Of a DNA stretch of 64,000 nucleotides, positions 10,564 to 20,905 are shown one piece after another; position 1 is the stretch's first letter, and each line of letters starts with the position of its first letter. The notes under the pieces were generated by a model, which was given only the letters and a program-made list of their open reading frames with translations, had not been told where the DNA came from and made no database searches. Source of the DNA: Kosakonia sp. BYX6 (GTDB lineage Bacteria; Pseudomonadota; Gammaproteobacteria; Enterobacterales; Enterobacteriaceae); assembly GCF_038449125.1 (NCBI RefSeq), contig NZ_CP151800.1, positions 1,832,406-1,896,405 on the forward strand. Direction: 5' to 3'. The position numbers and the translations under genes are program-made.

Positions 10564-11294
10564 AAGAGCAATTACTGAAACAGTTGTCATTCAGCGGGCT
10601 GGCCGCGGCGCTGCTGTTGATGGTGGTGCCGCAGGACGCCTTCGCGATGCACATCATGGAAGGCTTCCTGCCGCCGATGTGGGCGCTGGCCTGGTGGGTG
10701 CTGTTCCTGCCATGTTTATGGTACGGGCTGGTGCGCCTGCGCCGTATTGTGGCGGAAGATAACAACCAGAAAGTGCTGCTGGCATTGTGCGGCGCGTTTA
10801 TTTTCGTGCTCTCGGCGCTGAAAATCCCGTCCGTCACCGGCAGTTGCTCGCACCCGACCGGCGTGGGATTAGCGGTGATTTTGTTTGGCCCTGGCGTGGT
10901 GGCGCTGCTTGGCGCCATCGTGCTGCTGTTCCAGGCGCTGCTGCTGGCGCACGGCGGGTTAACCACCCTTGGCGCAAACGGCATGTCGATGGCGGTGATT
11001 GGCCCGGTGGTCGGTTACCTGGTGTGGAAACTGGCCTGTCGCGCCGGGTTTCGCCGCGACATTGCCGTCTTTCTTTGCGCGATGCTGGCGGATCTGGTGA
11101 CCTACTTTGTCACCTCGGTGCAGCTTGGCGTCGCGTTCCCGGACCCGCAACACGGCGCAACTGGCTCGATCGTCAAATTTATGGGCATCTTCTGTTTAAC
11201 CCAGATCCCGATTGCCATCGCCGAAGGGCTACTCACCGTCATGATTTACGACCAGCTCACCAAACGTCAGTTGATTACCGCACAGGGGCATTGA
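10560..11294 (+). CDS. cbiM: Cobalt ECF transporter S component CbiM
   Basis: CbiM is the substrate-capture subunit of the CbiMNQO cobalt importer in the inner membrane. The 244-residue protein starts with a cleavable signal ending in QDAFA. The next residues, [10 protein letters not shown], form the metal-binding mature N terminus of the CbiM/NikM family, in which Met1 and His2 help hold the ion. About six further membrane segments follow, with [18 protein letters not shown] conserved. GGAGAGGG precedes the ATG. Confidence 0.95.
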   Translation: MKEQLLKQLSFSGLAAALLLMVVPQDAFAMHIMEGFLPPMWALAWWVLFLPCLWYGLVRLRRIVAEDNNQKVLLALCGAFIFVLSALKIPSVTGSCSHPTGVGLAVILFGPGVVALLGAIVLLFQALLLAHGGLTTLGANGMSMAVIGPVVGYLVWKLACRAGFRRDIAVFLCAMLADLVTYFVTSVQLGVAFPDPQHGATGSIVKFMGIFCLTQIPIAIAEGLLTVMIYDQLTKRQLITAQGH

Positions 11295-11295
11295 G

Positions 11296-11577
11296 ATGAA
11301 AAAGACACTGATTCTGCTGGCGATGGTGATTGCGCTCGTGATCCTGCCGTTCTTTATCAATCACGGCGGGGAATATGGCGGCTCTGACGGGGAAGCCGAA
11401 AGCCAGATCCAGGTGGTCGCGCCGCATTATGTGCCGTGGTTCCAGCCGCTGTATGAACCGGCGAGCGGCGAAATCGAAAGCCTGCTGTTCACCTTGCAAG
11501 GCTCGATTGGCGCGGCGGTGATTTTTTATATTCTCGGTTATATGAAAGGCAGACAGCGTGATAGCGAACGGTCTTGA
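11296..11577 (+). CDS. cbiN: Cobalt transport protein CbiN
   Basis: CbiN is the small auxiliary subunit that makes CbiM active in Co(II) uptake. The 93-residue protein has two membrane segments (about residues 5-20 and 68-85) around a periplasmic loop with GGEYGGSDGEAESQI and YVPWFQPLYEPASGEIESLLF, both typical of the family. It starts two bases after the cbiM stop and overlaps cbiQ by twenty bases. Confidence 0.94.
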   Translation: MKKTLILLAMVIALVILPFFINHGGEYGGSDGEAESQIQVVAPHYVPWFQPLYEPASGEIESLLFTLQGSIGAAVIFYILGYMKGRQRDSERS

Positions 11578-12241
11578 CCGGCTAAGCTACCAGAGCCGCT
11601 GGTTTTCCGTTGCGCCAGAGCGCAAGTTTGGCTGCTGGCTGGTGATGATGGTGCTGGCGTTTTCCCTGCCGCCACTCGGGCAGGGGATATTGCTGGTGCT
11701 GCTGGCGGCGTTTACCTGCTGGCTGCTGCGTGTGTCGTTCTGGCGCTGGTTACGCTGGATGGCGATCCCGATGGGCTTTTTGCTGGTCGGCGTGGTGACG
11801 ATTCTGTTCAACATTACCCGCGAACCGCAGCATCTGCTGGTTGGCGTGCATCTGGGTAACGTCTGGCTGGGCGTCATGCCACAAGGGCTGGCGGCGGCGA
11901 ACACCACGCTGTGGCGCAGCCTGGCGGCACTTTCCGCCACGTTCTGGCTGGTGCTTAATTTGCCGTTTCCGCAATTGATCATGTTGCTCAAACGCGCGCG
12001 CGCGCCGCACCTGCTGACGGAGCAAATCCTGCTGACCTGGCGGTTTATCTTTATTCTGCTGGAAGAGGCGGCGGCGATTCACCGCGCGCAGACGCTGCGC
12101 TTTGGCTACCGCACCTTGCCGCAGGGTTACCGCTCGCTGGCGATGCTGGTCGGCCTGTTATTTACCCGCGTGTTGCTGCGCTACAAAGCGATGGCGACGA
12201 CGCTGGATGTCAAACTTTACCAGGGTGATTTTCACCTGTAA
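11558..12241 (+). CDS. cbiQ: Cobalt ECF transporter T component CbiQ
   Basis: CbiQ is the membrane coupling subunit that links CbiM to the ATPase. The protein has 227 residues, several hydrophobic segments and the EcfT coupling region near QILLTWRFIFILLEEA..RAQTLRFGY. The start is a GTG at 11558 (GTGATAGCG) inside cbiN. An in-frame ATG does not occur until well within the conserved N terminus, so GTG is preferred. cbiO follows after nine bases. Confidence 0.93.
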   Translation: MIANGLDRLSYQSRWFSVAPERKFGCWLVMMVLAFSLPPLGQGILLVLLAAFTCWLLRVSFWRWLRWMAIPMGFLLVGVVTILFNITREPQHLLVGVHLGNVWLGVMPQGLAAANTTLWRSLAALSATFWLVLNLPFPQLIMLLKRARAPHLLTEQILLTWRFIFILLEEAAAIHRAQTLRFGYRTLPQGYRSLAMLVGLLFTRVLLRYKAMATTLDVKLYQGDFHL

Positions 12242-12250
12242 GGATGTTGC

Positions 12251-13066
12251 ATGCTGGTCACCGAAAACCTGTGGTTCAGTTACCAGGATGAGCCGACGCT
12301 AAAAGGGTTAACGCTCGATTTTTCCCGCCAGCCGGTAACCGGGCTGGTGGGGGCGAATGGCTGCGGGAAATCGACGTTGTTTATGAACCTCAGCGGGATT
12401 TTGCGCCCGCAACAAGGCGCGGTGTTATGGCAGGGCAAACCGCTGGATTACAGCAAGCGCGGGCTGCTGGCGCTGCGCCAGCAGGTGACCACGGTTTTTC
12501 AGGATCCCGATCAGCAAATCTTCTATACCGATATCGACAGCGATATCGCTTTTAGCCTGCGCAATATTGGCGTGCCGGAGGCGGAAATCGCCCGGCGCGT
12601 CGACGATGCGCTCACACTGGTGGATGCGCAATCTTTTCGCCATCAGCCGATTCAGTGCCTGAGCCACGGGCAAAAAAAACGCGTCGCTATCGCCGGGGCG
12701 CTGGTCTTGCAGGCACAATACCTGCTGCTCGATGAGCCGACCGCCGGTCTGGACCCGGCAGGTCGCACGCAGATGATGAACATCATTCGGCGCATTGTCG
12801 CGCAGGGCAATCATGTGGTGATCTCCAGTCACGACATTGATTTAATCTACGAAATCTGTGACGCGGTGTATGTGTTGCGCCACGGTGAATTGCTGACACA
12901 CGGCGAACCGGGCGCGGTGTTTGCCCGCCGGGCGTTAATTGAAGAGGCCGGGCTGACGCAGCCGTGGCTGGTGAAACTGCACAGCGAGCTGGGCTTGCCG
13001 CTGTGCAAAAGTGAAGACGAATTTTATGCCCGTATGCGGGCGATGCCGGTTAAGGAGGCGTCATGA
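12251..13066 (+). CDS. cbiO: Cobalt ECF transporter ATPase CbiO
   Basis: CbiO is the ABC ATPase that powers cobalt uptake. It has a Walker A motif GANGCGKST (residues 34-42), Q-loop [10 protein letters not shown], signature [14 protein letters not shown], Walker [13 protein letters not shown] and the switch histidine in VVISSHDID. Length 271 residues. AGGATG lies just before the ATG, and the last four bases overlap cbiP. Confidence 0.95.
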   Translation: MLVTENLWFSYQDEPTLKGLTLDFSRQPVTGLVGANGCGKSTLFMNLSGILRPQQGAVLWQGKPLDYSKRGLLALRQQVTTVFQDPDQQIFYTDIDSDIAFSLRNIGVPEAEIARRVDDALTLVDAQSFRHQPIQCLSHGQKKRVAIAGALVLQAQYLLLDEPTAGLDPAGRTQMMNIIRRIVAQGNHVVISSHDIDLIYEICDAVYVLRHGELLTHGEPGAVFARRALIEEAGLTQPWLVKLHSELGLPLCKSEDEFYARMRAMPVKEAS

Positions 13067-14586
13067 CGCAGGCCATTATGCTGCAAGGAACCGCCTCGGA
13101 CGTGGGCAAGAGTGTTCTGGTCGCGGGACTGTGCCGCATTTTTCACCAGGATGGGCTGAAAACCGCGCCGTTTAAATCACAGAATATGGCGTTGAATTCC
13201 GGTATCACGCCGCAGGGCCAGGAGATGGGCCGCGCGCAAATCTTCCAGGCCGAGGCGGCAGGGATTTTGCCGGATGTGCGCATGAACCCGGTGTTGCTCA
13301 AACCGACCAGCGATCGCAAAGCGCAGGTGGTACTGATGGGCAAAGTCGCCACCGATATGGACGCGGTGAGCTATCACGAGTACAAACCCCGTTTGCGCCA
13401 GCAAATTATCCATGTCTATCAAAGCCTAGCGCAGGAGTATGACGCACTGGTGCTGGAAGGGGCCGGTAGCCCGGCGGAAATCAACCTGCGCGACCGCGAT
13501 ATCGTCAATATGGGGATGGCGGAAATGGCCGGTTGCCCGGTGATTTTGGTGGCGGATATCGATCGTGGCGGCGTGTTTGCCGCCATTTACGGCACGCTGG
13601 CGCTGTTGCAAGAACATGAGCGCTGGCGGGTAAAAGGGGTGATCATCAATAAATTTCGCGGCGACGTTGCACTGCTCACCCCCGGCATTAAACAAATCGA
13701 AGAATTGACCGGCGTACCGGTGATTGGCGTGATGCCGTGGCTGGACGTCGATTTAGAAGACGAAGACGGCGTGGCGTTGCAGCGCGGCAAGTACCTGCGC
13801 ACCGGCGAGCGGGCGATTGATATTGCCGTGGTGCAGTTGCCGCATATTTCCAACTTTACCGATTTCAACGCGCTCGCCGCCCAGCCGGATGTGTGCGTGC
13901 ATTATGTGCGTTCGCCCGACGAGATGTTGAACGTCGACCTGGTGATTCTGCCGGGCAGTAAAAATACCCTCGGCGACTTACGCTGGCTGCGCGAGAGCGG
14001 GCTGGCGAAAGCGGTGCTGGATTGCCACCGCGCGGGCATGCCGATTTTCGGCGTCTGTGGCGGTTACCAAATGCTCGGTGAAACGATTATCGACGACGTG
14101 GAATCTGGTTTAGATCAACAACCTGGGCTGGGGCTGCTGGACACGGTCACCCGGTTCGCTGCCGCCAAAACCACGACGCTTGTAGAGGCGAACTTGCAGG
14201 AATCGCTTCCCGGCTGGCTGGCGACCTGTGGCGGAATGGGGCTGCGCGGTTACGAGATCCATATGGGTGAAACCACCTTGCGCAGCGGTTGCCGCCCGGC
14301 GCTGTGGCTGCAAAAAAACGGGCAGCGCGTGGCTGACGGCGCGGTCAGTGAAGATGGTCTGGTGTTCGGCACCTATTTGCACGGGTTATTCGACAGTGAT
14401 GATTTCACCCGCGCGGTGATCAATGGCCTGCGTCAGCGCAAAGGCCTGCCGACGCTTGATGTCACGGTCGATTACGCGCATTACAAAGCGCAGCAGTTTG
14501 ACTTGCTCGCCAACGCCATGCGCGAGCACATTGATATTCCGCGGATTTACCAGATTATGCAGCAACATCAGGAGCTGGCATGTTAA
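13063..14586 (+). CDS. cbiP: Cobyric acid synthase CbiP (CobQ)
   Basis: CbiP amidates side chains b, d, e and g of adenosylcobyrinic diamide. It has the N-terminal dethiobiotin-synthetase-like domain ([20 protein letters not shown]) and a C-terminal glutaminase domain whose nucleophile lies in [12 protein letters not shown]. The family histidine segment [13 protein letters not shown] is present. Length 507 residues, as expected. It overlaps the start of cobU. Confidence 0.95.
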   Translation: MTQAIMLQGTASDVGKSVLVAGLCRIFHQDGLKTAPFKSQNMALNSGITPQGQEMGRAQIFQAEAAGILPDVRMNPVLLKPTSDRKAQVVLMGKVATDMDAVSYHEYKPRLRQQIIHVYQSLAQEYDALVLEGAGSPAEINLRDRDIVNMGMAEMAGCPVILVADIDRGGVFAAIYGTLALLQEHERWRVKGVIINKFRGDVALLTPGIKQIEELTGVPVIGVMPWLDVDLEDEDGVALQRGKYLRTGERAIDIAVVQLPHISNFTDFNALAAQPDVCVHYVRSPDEMLNVDLVILPGSKNTLGDLRWLRESGLAKAVLDCHRAGMPIFGVCGGYQMLGETIIDDVESGLDQQPGLGLLDTVTRFAAAKTTTLVEANLQESLPGWLATCGGMGLRGYEIHMGETTLRSGCRPALWLQKNGQRVADGAVSEDGLVFGTYLHGLFDSDDFTRAVINGLRQRKGLPTLDVTVDYAHYKAQQFDLLANAMREHIDIPRIYQIMQQHQELAC

Positions 14587-15125
14587 CCCTTGTTACCGGC
14601 GGTGCGCGCAGCGGCAAAAGCCGCCACGCCGAATCGCTGGTTCGCGATGCGAAAAGCGTGTTGTACATCGCCACTTCGCAAATTTTTGACGACGAAATGG
14701 CGGCGCGAGTACAGCATCATCGCGACGACCGTCCGGCGCACTGGCGCACCGAAGAGCGCTGGCAACAGCTTGGCGACATTATCACCGCGCAGAACGATCG
14801 CGACGAAGCGGTACTGCTGGAGTGCATCACCACGCTTGTCACTAATCTGCTGTTTGCTTCAGGCGCGGGTGAAGACCCGGATAACTGGGATTACGCCGCG
14901 CTGGAAGCGCAAGTGCAGCAAGAGATTGACGCGCTGATCGCCGCCTGTGCCGCGTGCCCGTCGCCCGTGGTGCTGGTCACCAATGAAGTGGGCATGGGGA
15001 TTGTGCCGGAAAACCGCCTGGCGCGGCACTTTCGTGATATCGCCGGGCGCGTCAACCAGCGGCTGGCGCAGGCTGCGGACGCGGTCTGGCTGGTGGTCTC
15101 CGGGATTGGAGTCAAAATCAAATGA
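14580..15125 (+). CDS. cobU: Adenosylcobinamide kinase / guanylyltransferase CobU
   Basis: CobU phosphorylates adenosylcobinamide and then loads it with GMP. The P-loop GGARSGKS spans residues 7-14. His46, the residue guanylylated in Salmonella CobU, is present in ARVQHHRDD. Length 181 residues. The gene opens the cobUST nucleotide-loop block directly fused to the cbi operon without a gap, and overlaps cobS by four bases. Confidence 0.95.
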   Translation: MLTLVTGGARSGKSRHAESLVRDAKSVLYIATSQIFDDEMAARVQHHRDDRPAHWRTEERWQQLGDIITAQNDRDEAVLLECITTLVTNLLFASGAGEDPDNWDYAALEAQVQQEIDALIAACAACPSPVVLVTNEVGMGIVPENRLARHFRDIAGRVNQRLAQAADAVWLVVSGIGVKIK

Positions 15126-15862
15126 TCAAATTGTTCTTCGCCACGCTGTCATTCATCAGCCGCTTGCCGGTGCCTGGCCGTTGGGTGCAGGGGCTGGACG
15201 TTGCGGATTATGTGCGCGGCATTGTCACTTTCCCGCTGGTCGGGCTGTTGTTGGGCACCATCAGCGGTGGCGTGTTGGTGGTATTGCAACCCTGGTGCGG
15301 CGCACCGCTGGCGGCGCTGTTTTGCGTGCTGGCGCTGGCGCTGCTGACGGGCGGTTTCCACCTGGATGGCCTGGCGGACACCTGCGACGGCGTGTTTTCC
15401 GCCCGGCGGCGTGAACGAATGCTGGAGATCATGCGCGACAGCCGCCTTGGCACGCACGGTGGCCTGGCGCTGGTGTTTGTGCTGGTGGCGAAAATTTTAG
15501 TGCTTAGCGAACTGCAACTGCGCGACACGCCGATGATTGCCGCACTGGCCGCCGCGTGCGCGGTGGGGCGGGGGGGGGCGGTGTTATTGATGTTCGGCCA
15601 CCGCTACGCCCGCGAAGAGGGGCTAGGCAATTTGTTTATCGGCAAAGTGTCCGGCAAAGACACGCTGATTACCTTACTTATCACCGCGCTGGTGACGGCG
15701 GGTTTGTTGGGTGCTAAAGGGGTGATCGCGCTGCTGGTAACAATGCTGGCGATTTTCCTGCTCGGCGGGATGCTTAAACGCACCCTTGGTGGGCAGACCG
15801 GGGATACGCTGGGCGCGGCGATTGAGCTTGGCGAACTGATTTTTCTTCTGGCGCTGCTATAG
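15122..15862 (+). CDS. cobS: Adenosylcobinamide-GDP ribazoletransferase CobS
   Basis: CobS joins adenosylcobinamide-GDP to alpha-ribazole in the inner membrane, giving cobalamin. The 246-residue protein is strongly hydrophobic and contains the acidic motif [14 protein letters not shown] that binds magnesium in this family. A run of nine G (15570-15578) encodes part of AVGRGGAV. The frame is intact, but the run is a plausible slippage or base-calling hotspot. Confidence 0.94.
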   Translation: MIKLFFATLSFISRLPVPGRWVQGLDVADYVRGIVTFPLVGLLLGTISGGVLVVLQPWCGAPLAALFCVLALALLTGGFHLDGLADTCDGVFSARRRERMLEIMRDSRLGTHGGLALVFVLVAKILVLSELQLRDTPMIAALAAACAVGRGGAVLLMFGHRYAREEGLGNLFIGKVSGKDTLITLLITALVTAGLLGAKGVIALLVTMLAIFLLGGMLKRTLGGQTGDTLGAAIELGELIFLLALL

Positions 15863-15888
15863 CAGCCCGCAACATAACGAGAAACCGC

Positions 15889-16947
15889 ATGCAGACATTG
15901 ACGACATTACTGGCCAGTATTCCCGCGCCCGATGACGTGGCGATGGCCAACGCGCAGCTTCACCTGGACGGTTTATTAAAACCGGTTGGCAGCTTGGGAC
16001 GGCTGGAATCCCTGGCCGTTCAACTGGCGGGCATGCCCGGGCTGAAAGGCGCACCGGAAGTGGGTGAAAAAGCGATTGTGGTGCTGTGCGCCGATCACGG
16101 TGTCTGGCACGAAGGGGTTGCGGTGTCGCCGCGCGTGGTGACCGCTATCCAGGCGGCGAATATGACACGCGCGACTACTGGCGTTTGCGTACTGGCGGCG
16201 CAGGCGGGCGCGAAAGTGCATGTGCTGGATGTCGGCATTGACGCCGATCCGATTGCGGGGCTTATCAATATGAAAGTCGCGCGCGGCAGTGGCAATATCG
16301 CCGCTGGCCCAGCGATGAGCGCGGAACAGGCGCAAGAGTTGCTGCTGGAAACAGTGCATTTTACCCGTGAGCTGGCATCCAAAGGCGTGAAACTGTTTGG
16401 CGTCGGGGAACTGGGCATGGCGAACACCACACCGGCGGCGGCGATTGTTAGTGTGCTCACCGGCGAAGCGCCTGAATTGGTCGTGGGGATTGGCGCGAAT
16501 TTGCCGGAAAACTTGCTCGGCCATAAAGCGCAGGTGGTGCGTAAAGCGATTGCCGTCAATCAACCTGATGCGGCCGACGGGCTGGATGTGCTGGCGAAAG
16601 TGGGCGGTTACGACCTGCTCGGCATGACCGGGGTGATCCTCGGTGCCGCGTCTTGCGGTTTGCCGGTGGTGCTGGATGGTTTTCTTTCCTACGCCTCGGC
16701 GTTGGCGGCGTGCCGTATTGCGCCGCAGGTCAAACCTTATTTGATTCCGTCGCATCTCTCCGCCGAAAAAGGGGCGCGCATTGCGCTCGACCATTTAGGC
16801 CTTGCGCCGTATCTCAATATGGGGATGCGTTTGGGCGAGGGCAGCGGCGCAGCGCTGGCGATGCACCTGGTAGACGCGGCGTGCGCGATTTATAACAACA
16901 TGGGAACGCTTGCGGGCAGCAATATTGTGTTGCCGGAGACGAAATAG
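15889..16947 (+). CDS. cobT: Nicotinate-nucleotide--dimethylbenzimidazole phosphoribosyltransferase CobT
   Basis: CobT makes alpha-ribazole phosphate from nicotinate mononucleotide and dimethylbenzimidazole. It is 352 residues and has the [21 protein letters not shown] and [13 protein letters not shown] motifs. The catalytic glutamate of Salmonella CobT (Glu317) falls at the same position, in RLGEGSG. The gene starts 26 bases after cobS and is the last gene of the operon. No rho-independent terminator is obvious; a REP-type element follows. Confidence 0.95.
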   Translation: MQTLTTLLASIPAPDDVAMANAQLHLDGLLKPVGSLGRLESLAVQLAGMPGLKGAPEVGEKAIVVLCADHGVWHEGVAVSPRVVTAIQAANMTRATTGVCVLAAQAGAKVHVLDVGIDADPIAGLINMKVARGSGNIAAGPAMSAEQAQELLLETVHFTRELASKGVKLFGVGELGMANTTPAAAIVSVLTGEAPELVVGIGANLPENLLGHKAQVVRKAIAVNQPDAADGLDVLAKVGGYDLLGMTGVILGAASCGLPVVLDGFLSYASALAACRIAPQVKPYLIPSHLSAEKGARIALDHLGLAPYLNMGMRLGEGSGAALAMHLVDAACAIYNNMGTLAGSNIVLPETK

Positions 16948-16960
16948 CGGGTTGGTTTTG

Positions 16961-17076
16961 TTGCCGGATGCGAGTGTTCAGGGTTGATAGTTGACTATCT
17001 CACCCGTAATTTCGCCGGATGGCGGCTGCGCTTATCCGGCCTACTTTGGGGGTGCAGTACACAGCCGCATCCGGCG
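16961..17076. repeat. REP/BIME-type palindromic element
   Basis: A full REP-like palindrome, GCCGGATGGCGG..CTTATCCGGCCTAC, occupies 17014-17044. It is flanked by partial units TTGCCGGATGCGA (16961-16973) and an inverted GCCGCATCCGGCG (17064-17076). The arrangement is the bacterial interspersed mosaic type common between convergent or operon-end genes in enterics. It lies between the end of cobT and the end of the leftward ArsR-family gene, so it may protect both mRNA ends. Confidence 0.8.
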
Positions 17077-17085
17077 AAAAAAAAC

Positions 17086-17397
17086 TTACTTCTCCTGCTG
17101 CATCACCTGCAACAACGTATCCAGCAAGCCCGGGAAGCAGATATCCAAATCTTCCCGGCGCAGCGAAATCATATTTTCTCGCCCCTGCGGACGCTGCCAC
17201 ACCACGCCGCTATCGCGCAAGACACGCCAGTGATGCGTCATGGTTGATTTCGCCACTTCCTGCGGGCGTAGCGTGTTGCAGCTCAGTTCACTGCCATCGG
17301 CAAGGCGCTTGATGATGGCAAGACGCAGCGGATTACCAAGGGCAAAGAGCACATTTTCAAGACGAAATTGCTCACGTTCGGGGTGGTTAGCGATCAT
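17086..17397 (-). CDS. ArsR-family winged-helix transcriptional regulator
   Basis: A 103-residue winged-helix regulator with the ArsR core ALGNPLRLAIIKRLADG and recognition region AKSTMTHHWRVLRDSGVV followed by a wing (RPQGRENMISLR). It lacks the classical ELCVCDL metal site. It has two cysteines, Cys40 (ELSCNT) and Cys87 (LDICFP), that could be redox-active; this is inference. It is divergent from the EF-G paralogue across 238 bases that contain a short palindrome, so that gene and itself are the likely targets. Confidence 0.88.
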   Translation of the reverse strand: MIANHPEREQFRLENVLFALGNPLRLAIIKRLADGSELSCNTLRPQEVAKSTMTHHWRVLRDSGVVWQRPQGRENMISLRREDLDICFPGLLDTLLQVMQQEK

Positions 17398-17549
17398 AAT
17401 CTTCCTGTGTCGGCGATTGCTCTGCTCAGTGTTGCAGGAGCCCGTATCGGCGGCTGGCCGGTACTATACGCAAACTGCATTTCTAAAGCCACGACGTCAA
17501 TCGCGACTCAACCAATCGAAAGAATAGCAAAAACAGTTCGAATATACTC

Positions 17550-17561
17550 GTACAGTTGTAC
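17550..17561. promoter_or_regulatory. Candidate operator between arsR-type gene and EF-G paralogue
   Basis: GTACAGTTGTAC is a perfect palindrome with arms GTACA/TGTAC, 75 bases before the EF-G paralogue start. A wider inverted pair, CAGTTCG (about 17534) and CGAACTG (about 17579), surrounds it. The location in the divergent intergenic region suggests the site bound by the ArsR-type protein. Binding is inferred. Confidence 0.4.
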
Positions 17562-17635
17562 TATGATAAACGCCGTTAAACGAACTGCGGCTAATTCTGG
17601 CCGCGAACTTACAGTCAACTGACTAAGGACGCATC

Positions 17636-19738
17636 ATGCCCCGACCCATCCCCCTCGAACGTTATCGCAACATCGGTATCTCCGCGCATATCGATGCCGG
17701 TAAAACAACCACCACCGAGCGCATCCTGTTTTACACCGGGATGAGCCACAAACTGGGTGAAGTACACGATGGCGCGGCAACAACCGACTGGATGGCGCAG
17801 GAGCAAGAGCGCGGAATCACCATCACTTCCGCCGCCGTAAGCTGCTTCTGGCCCGGGATGGATCGGGGGTTTGAACCGCATCGCATCAATATCATCGACA
17901 CCCCAGGGCACGTGGATTTCACTATCGAAGTGGAACGATCCATGCGCGTGCTGGACGGCGCGGTGATGGTCTACGACTCTGTGGGCGGCGTGCAGCCGCA
18001 ATCGGAAACCGTCTGGCGTCAAGCCAATAAATACCACGTGCCGCGTCTCGCGTTCGTCAACAAGATGGATCGCCCCGGCGCGGATTTTTTCCGCGTGGTA
18101 CAGATGATGATCGACCGCCTGAAAGCTAACCCGGTGCCGATTGTTATCCCGATTGGCGCCGAAGAGCATTTCACCGGCGTGGTGGATTTGATCAAAATGC
18201 GCGAAATCATCTGGGATGATGCCACGCAAGGGATGTCGTTCAGCTATGCGCCGGTCCCGGACGCGTTGCTGGCAACGGCACAAGAGTGGCGGGAAAAAAT
18301 GGTCTCTGCCGCAGCCGAAGCCAGCGAAGAACTGATGGATAAATACCTGGAAACCGGTGAACTGGACGAGGCGGAAATTATCGCCGGGCTGCGTAAACGC
18401 ACCATCGCTGGGGAAATCCAGCCGATGTTGTGCGGCAGCGCCTTTAAAAACAAAGGCGTACAGCGCATGCTCGATGCGGTTGTTGAACTGATGCCATCGC
18501 CGCTTGATATTCCCGCCATTCAGGGCGTGGATGAAAAAGGCCAACCGGCGGAACGCCATCCTTCCGACGATGAACCGTTTTCGGCGCTGGCGTTCAAACT
18601 GATGACCGACCCGTATGTCGGCCAGTTGACCTTTATCCGCGTTTACTCTGGTGTGCTGAAAAAAGGCGATGCCGTTTACAACCCGGTGAAAGAGAAGAAA
18701 GAGCGCATCGGGCGTATCGTGCTGATGCATGCTAATGACCGCCACGATGTGGATGAATTGCGGGCGGGTGACATTGCCGCTTGTGTTGGGCTGAAAGATG
18801 TCACCACGGGCGACACCTTAAGCGACCCGAATGCGGTGATCACCCTGGAACGCATGGAGTTCCCGGAACCGGTAATTTCGCTCGCGATCGAGCCGAAAAC
18901 CAAAGCGGATCAGGAAAAAATGGGTATCGCGCTGCAACGACTGGCATCGGAAGATCCGTCGTTCCGCCTGCACACAGACGAGGAGTCCGGCCAGACCATC
19001 ATTTCCGGGATGGGCGAGTTGCATCTGGAAATTATTGTTGACCGCATGAAACGCGAGTTTGGCGTTGAAGCGAATATTGGTCGCCCGCAGGTGACCTACC
19101 GCGAAACGCTGCGCAAAACCGTGCAGGACATTGAAGGGAAATTTGTGCGCCAGTCCGGCGGTAAAGGGCAGTACGGCCATGTTGTGTTGACCCTCGAACC
19201 GCTGGCGCCGGGTAGCGGCTTTGTGTTTGAAGACGCCACCAAAGGCGGCGTGGTGCCGCGCGAGTACATTCCGTCGGTGGAAAAAGGGCTGCGCGAAGCC
19301 ATGAACACTGGCGTGTTGGCGGGCTACCCGGTTGTCGATGTGAAAGCGACCCTGACATTCGGTTCGTATCACGATGTTGACTCATCGGAACTGGCCTTCC
19401 GCATGGCGGCGATTTTGGGCTTTAAAGAAGGCGCGCGTAAGGCGGATCCGGCAATCCTCGAACCGGTGATGCATGTTGAAGTGGAAACGCCGGAAGAGTA
19501 CGCCGGGAATATTATGGGCGATCTCTCTTCCCGCCGTGGCATGGTGCAGGGCATGGAAGAGCGCTTCGGCAGCCAGATTATCCGCGCCGATGTGCCGCTC
19601 GCCGAGATGTTTGGCTACTCCACCACGCTGCGATCCATGTCGCAAGGCCGCGCAACCTACAGCATGGAGTTCCACCATTACGCGGAAGCGCCGCGTAATG
19701 TGGCGGACGAAATCATCGCCAACCGTACAAAAGCGTAA
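17636..19738 (+). CDS. fusA: Elongation factor G paralogue
   Basis: A full-length 700-residue EF-G with G1 AHIDAGKTT (17-25), G2 RGITIT, G3 DTPGH (88-92), G4 NKMD (142-145) and the domain IV loop [12 protein letters not shown]. It is clearly diverged from the str-operon FusA of enterics and stands alone, without rpsL, rpsG or tuf, so it should be a second copy. Residue 114, a cysteine in E. coli EF-G, is aspartate here (MVYDSVGG), while Cys266 (MLCGSAF) is kept. It is divergent from an ArsR-type regulator and followed by a strong terminator. Function as a translocase is likely; its special role is unknown. Confidence 0.9.
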   Translation: MPRPIPLERYRNIGISAHIDAGKTTTTERILFYTGMSHKLGEVHDGAATTDWMAQEQERGITITSAAVSCFWPGMDRGFEPHRINIIDTPGHVDFTIEVERSMRVLDGAVMVYDSVGGVQPQSETVWRQANKYHVPRLAFVNKMDRPGADFFRVVQMMIDRLKANPVPIVIPIGAEEHFTGVVDLIKMREIIWDDATQGMSFSYAPVPDALLATAQEWREKMVSAAAEASEELMDKYLETGELDEAEIIAGLRKRTIAGEIQPMLCGSAFKNKGVQRMLDAVVELMPSPLDIPAIQGVDEKGQPAERHPSDDEPFSALAFKLMTDPYVGQLTFIRVYSGVLKKGDAVYNPVKEKKERIGRIVLMHANDRHDVDELRAGDIAACVGLKDVTTGDTLSDPNAVITLERMEFPEPVISLAIEPKTKADQEKMGIALQRLASEDPSFRLHTDEESGQTIISGMGELHLEIIVDRMKREFGVEANIGRPQVTYRETLRKTVQDIEGKFVRQSGGKGQYGHVVLTLEPLAPGSGFVFEDATKGGVVPREYIPSVEKGLREAMNTGVLAGYPVVDVKATLTFGSYHDVDSSELAFRMAAILGFKEGARKADPAILEPVMHVEVETPEEYAGNIMGDLSSRRGMVQGMEERFGSQIIRADVPLAEMFGYSTTLRSMSQGRATYSMEFHHYAEAPRNVADEIIANRTKA

Positions 19739-19755
19739 CTCTCTGTTGAATTCCC

Positions 19756-19780
19756 AACCCCGCTGCGGCGGGGTTTTTTT
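19756..19780 (+). terminator. Rho-independent terminator after EF-G paralogue
   Basis: The hairpin AACCCCGCTGCGGCGGGGTT is followed by a run of T, 18 bases after the EF-G paralogue stop. Confidence 0.9.
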
Positions 19781-19957
19781 ATGCCGTTTTGTTGTGAGGC
19801 GGGCTGAGTTGCACCCGTTTCGAGCCAGCTCGCAAAAAAGTGTTTGCCTTACATCGTCTCTAGCGAAAGCCGGGAACCCCGCTCCCGGCATGGATTTAGC
19901 CTGTATGACAGAAGCAGTCTATGATTAGCTGACATCCGCTACGCCTGAGGGAAGGAT

Positions 19958-20899
19958 ATGAAGCGTCGAGTTAAATGGCTTTGCTCTGCTGTTCTTTTAC
20001 TCTCAGCCGAAAGTGCGCTGGCGGTGAGTTATCCGTTGCCGCCAGAAGGCAGCCGCCTGGTGGGTAGCCCGCAAACCATTACCGTTCCACACGATAATAT
20101 CTTCCCGCTGGAAGCGTTTGCCGCGAAATACGGGCAAGGGTTGAGCAATATGCTGGAAGCGAACCCGGACGCCGATCCCTTTTTGCCGAAAGCGGGCTCG
20201 CGGTTAGTCATTCCGCAACAAGTTATTCTGCCGGCGACTGTGCGCGAAGGCATGGTGATTAACGTGGCGGAAATGCGGCTTTATTACTATCCCAAGGACA
20301 GCAATACAGTAGAGATCCTGCCGATCGGCATCGGCCAGGCGGGGCGCGAAACACCGCGTAATTGGGTGACCGCCGTTGAGCGCAAACAGCAAGGGCCAAC
20401 CTGGACGCCAACGGCGAACACGCGCAAAGCCTATGCCAAAGAGGGCAAAACGTTGCCCGCGTTTGTGCCCGCCGGGCCAGATAACCCGATGGGGCTGTAC
20501 GCGATTTATATTGGCAAGCTGTATGCCATTCACGGGACCAATGCGGATTTCGGTATCGGCTTGCGTGTCAGCCAGGGCTGCATCCGTTTACGCAGCCACG
20601 ATATTAAATATTTGTTCGACAATGTTCCGCTGGGGACGCGTGTGCAGATTATCGATCAGCCCGTCAAAGTCACCACCGAACCGGATGGCAGCAGTTGGGT
20701 GGAGGTTCACGAACCGCTGTCGCGCAACCGCAGTGAATTCGAGTCCACCACTAAAGTCCCGCTGCCCGCAACGCCGGTATTGAGCGCGTTAATGAAAGGC
20801 GAGGGGATTGATGTCAACCGGGCGACAATGGAACTCGAACGTCGCTCCGGGATGCCGGTAAAAATTAACTCGGCGATGGGAATGAATCAGCCATTATAA
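19958..20899 (+). CDS. erfK: L,D-transpeptidase ErfK
   Basis: ErfK anchors Braun lipoprotein to peptidoglycan or makes 3-3 crosslinks in the periplasm. The 313-residue protein has a signal peptide (residues 1-22, ending ALA), a LysM-like segment (ITVPHDNIFPLEAFAAKYG) and a YkuD catalytic domain with HGTNADFG and SQGCIRL, the nucleophile being Cys208. GGAAGGATATG provides the ribosome site. In E. coli erfK also sits next to the cobT end of the cob genes; here the EF-G/ArsR pair has come between them. Confidence 0.94.
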   Translation: MKRRVKWLCSAVLLLSAESALAVSYPLPPEGSRLVGSPQTITVPHDNIFPLEAFAAKYGQGLSNMLEANPDADPFLPKAGSRLVIPQQVILPATVREGMVINVAEMRLYYYPKDSNTVEILPIGIGQAGRETPRNWVTAVERKQQGPTWTPTANTRKAYAKEGKTLPAFVPAGPDNPMGLYAIYIGKLYAIHGTNADFGIGLRVSQGCIRLRSHDIKYLFDNVPLGTRVQIIDQPVKVTTEPDGSSWVEVHEPLSRNRSEFESTTKVPLPATPVLSALMKGEGIDVNRATMELERRSGMPVKINSAMGMNQPL

Positions 20900-20905
20900 A
20901 AATCG

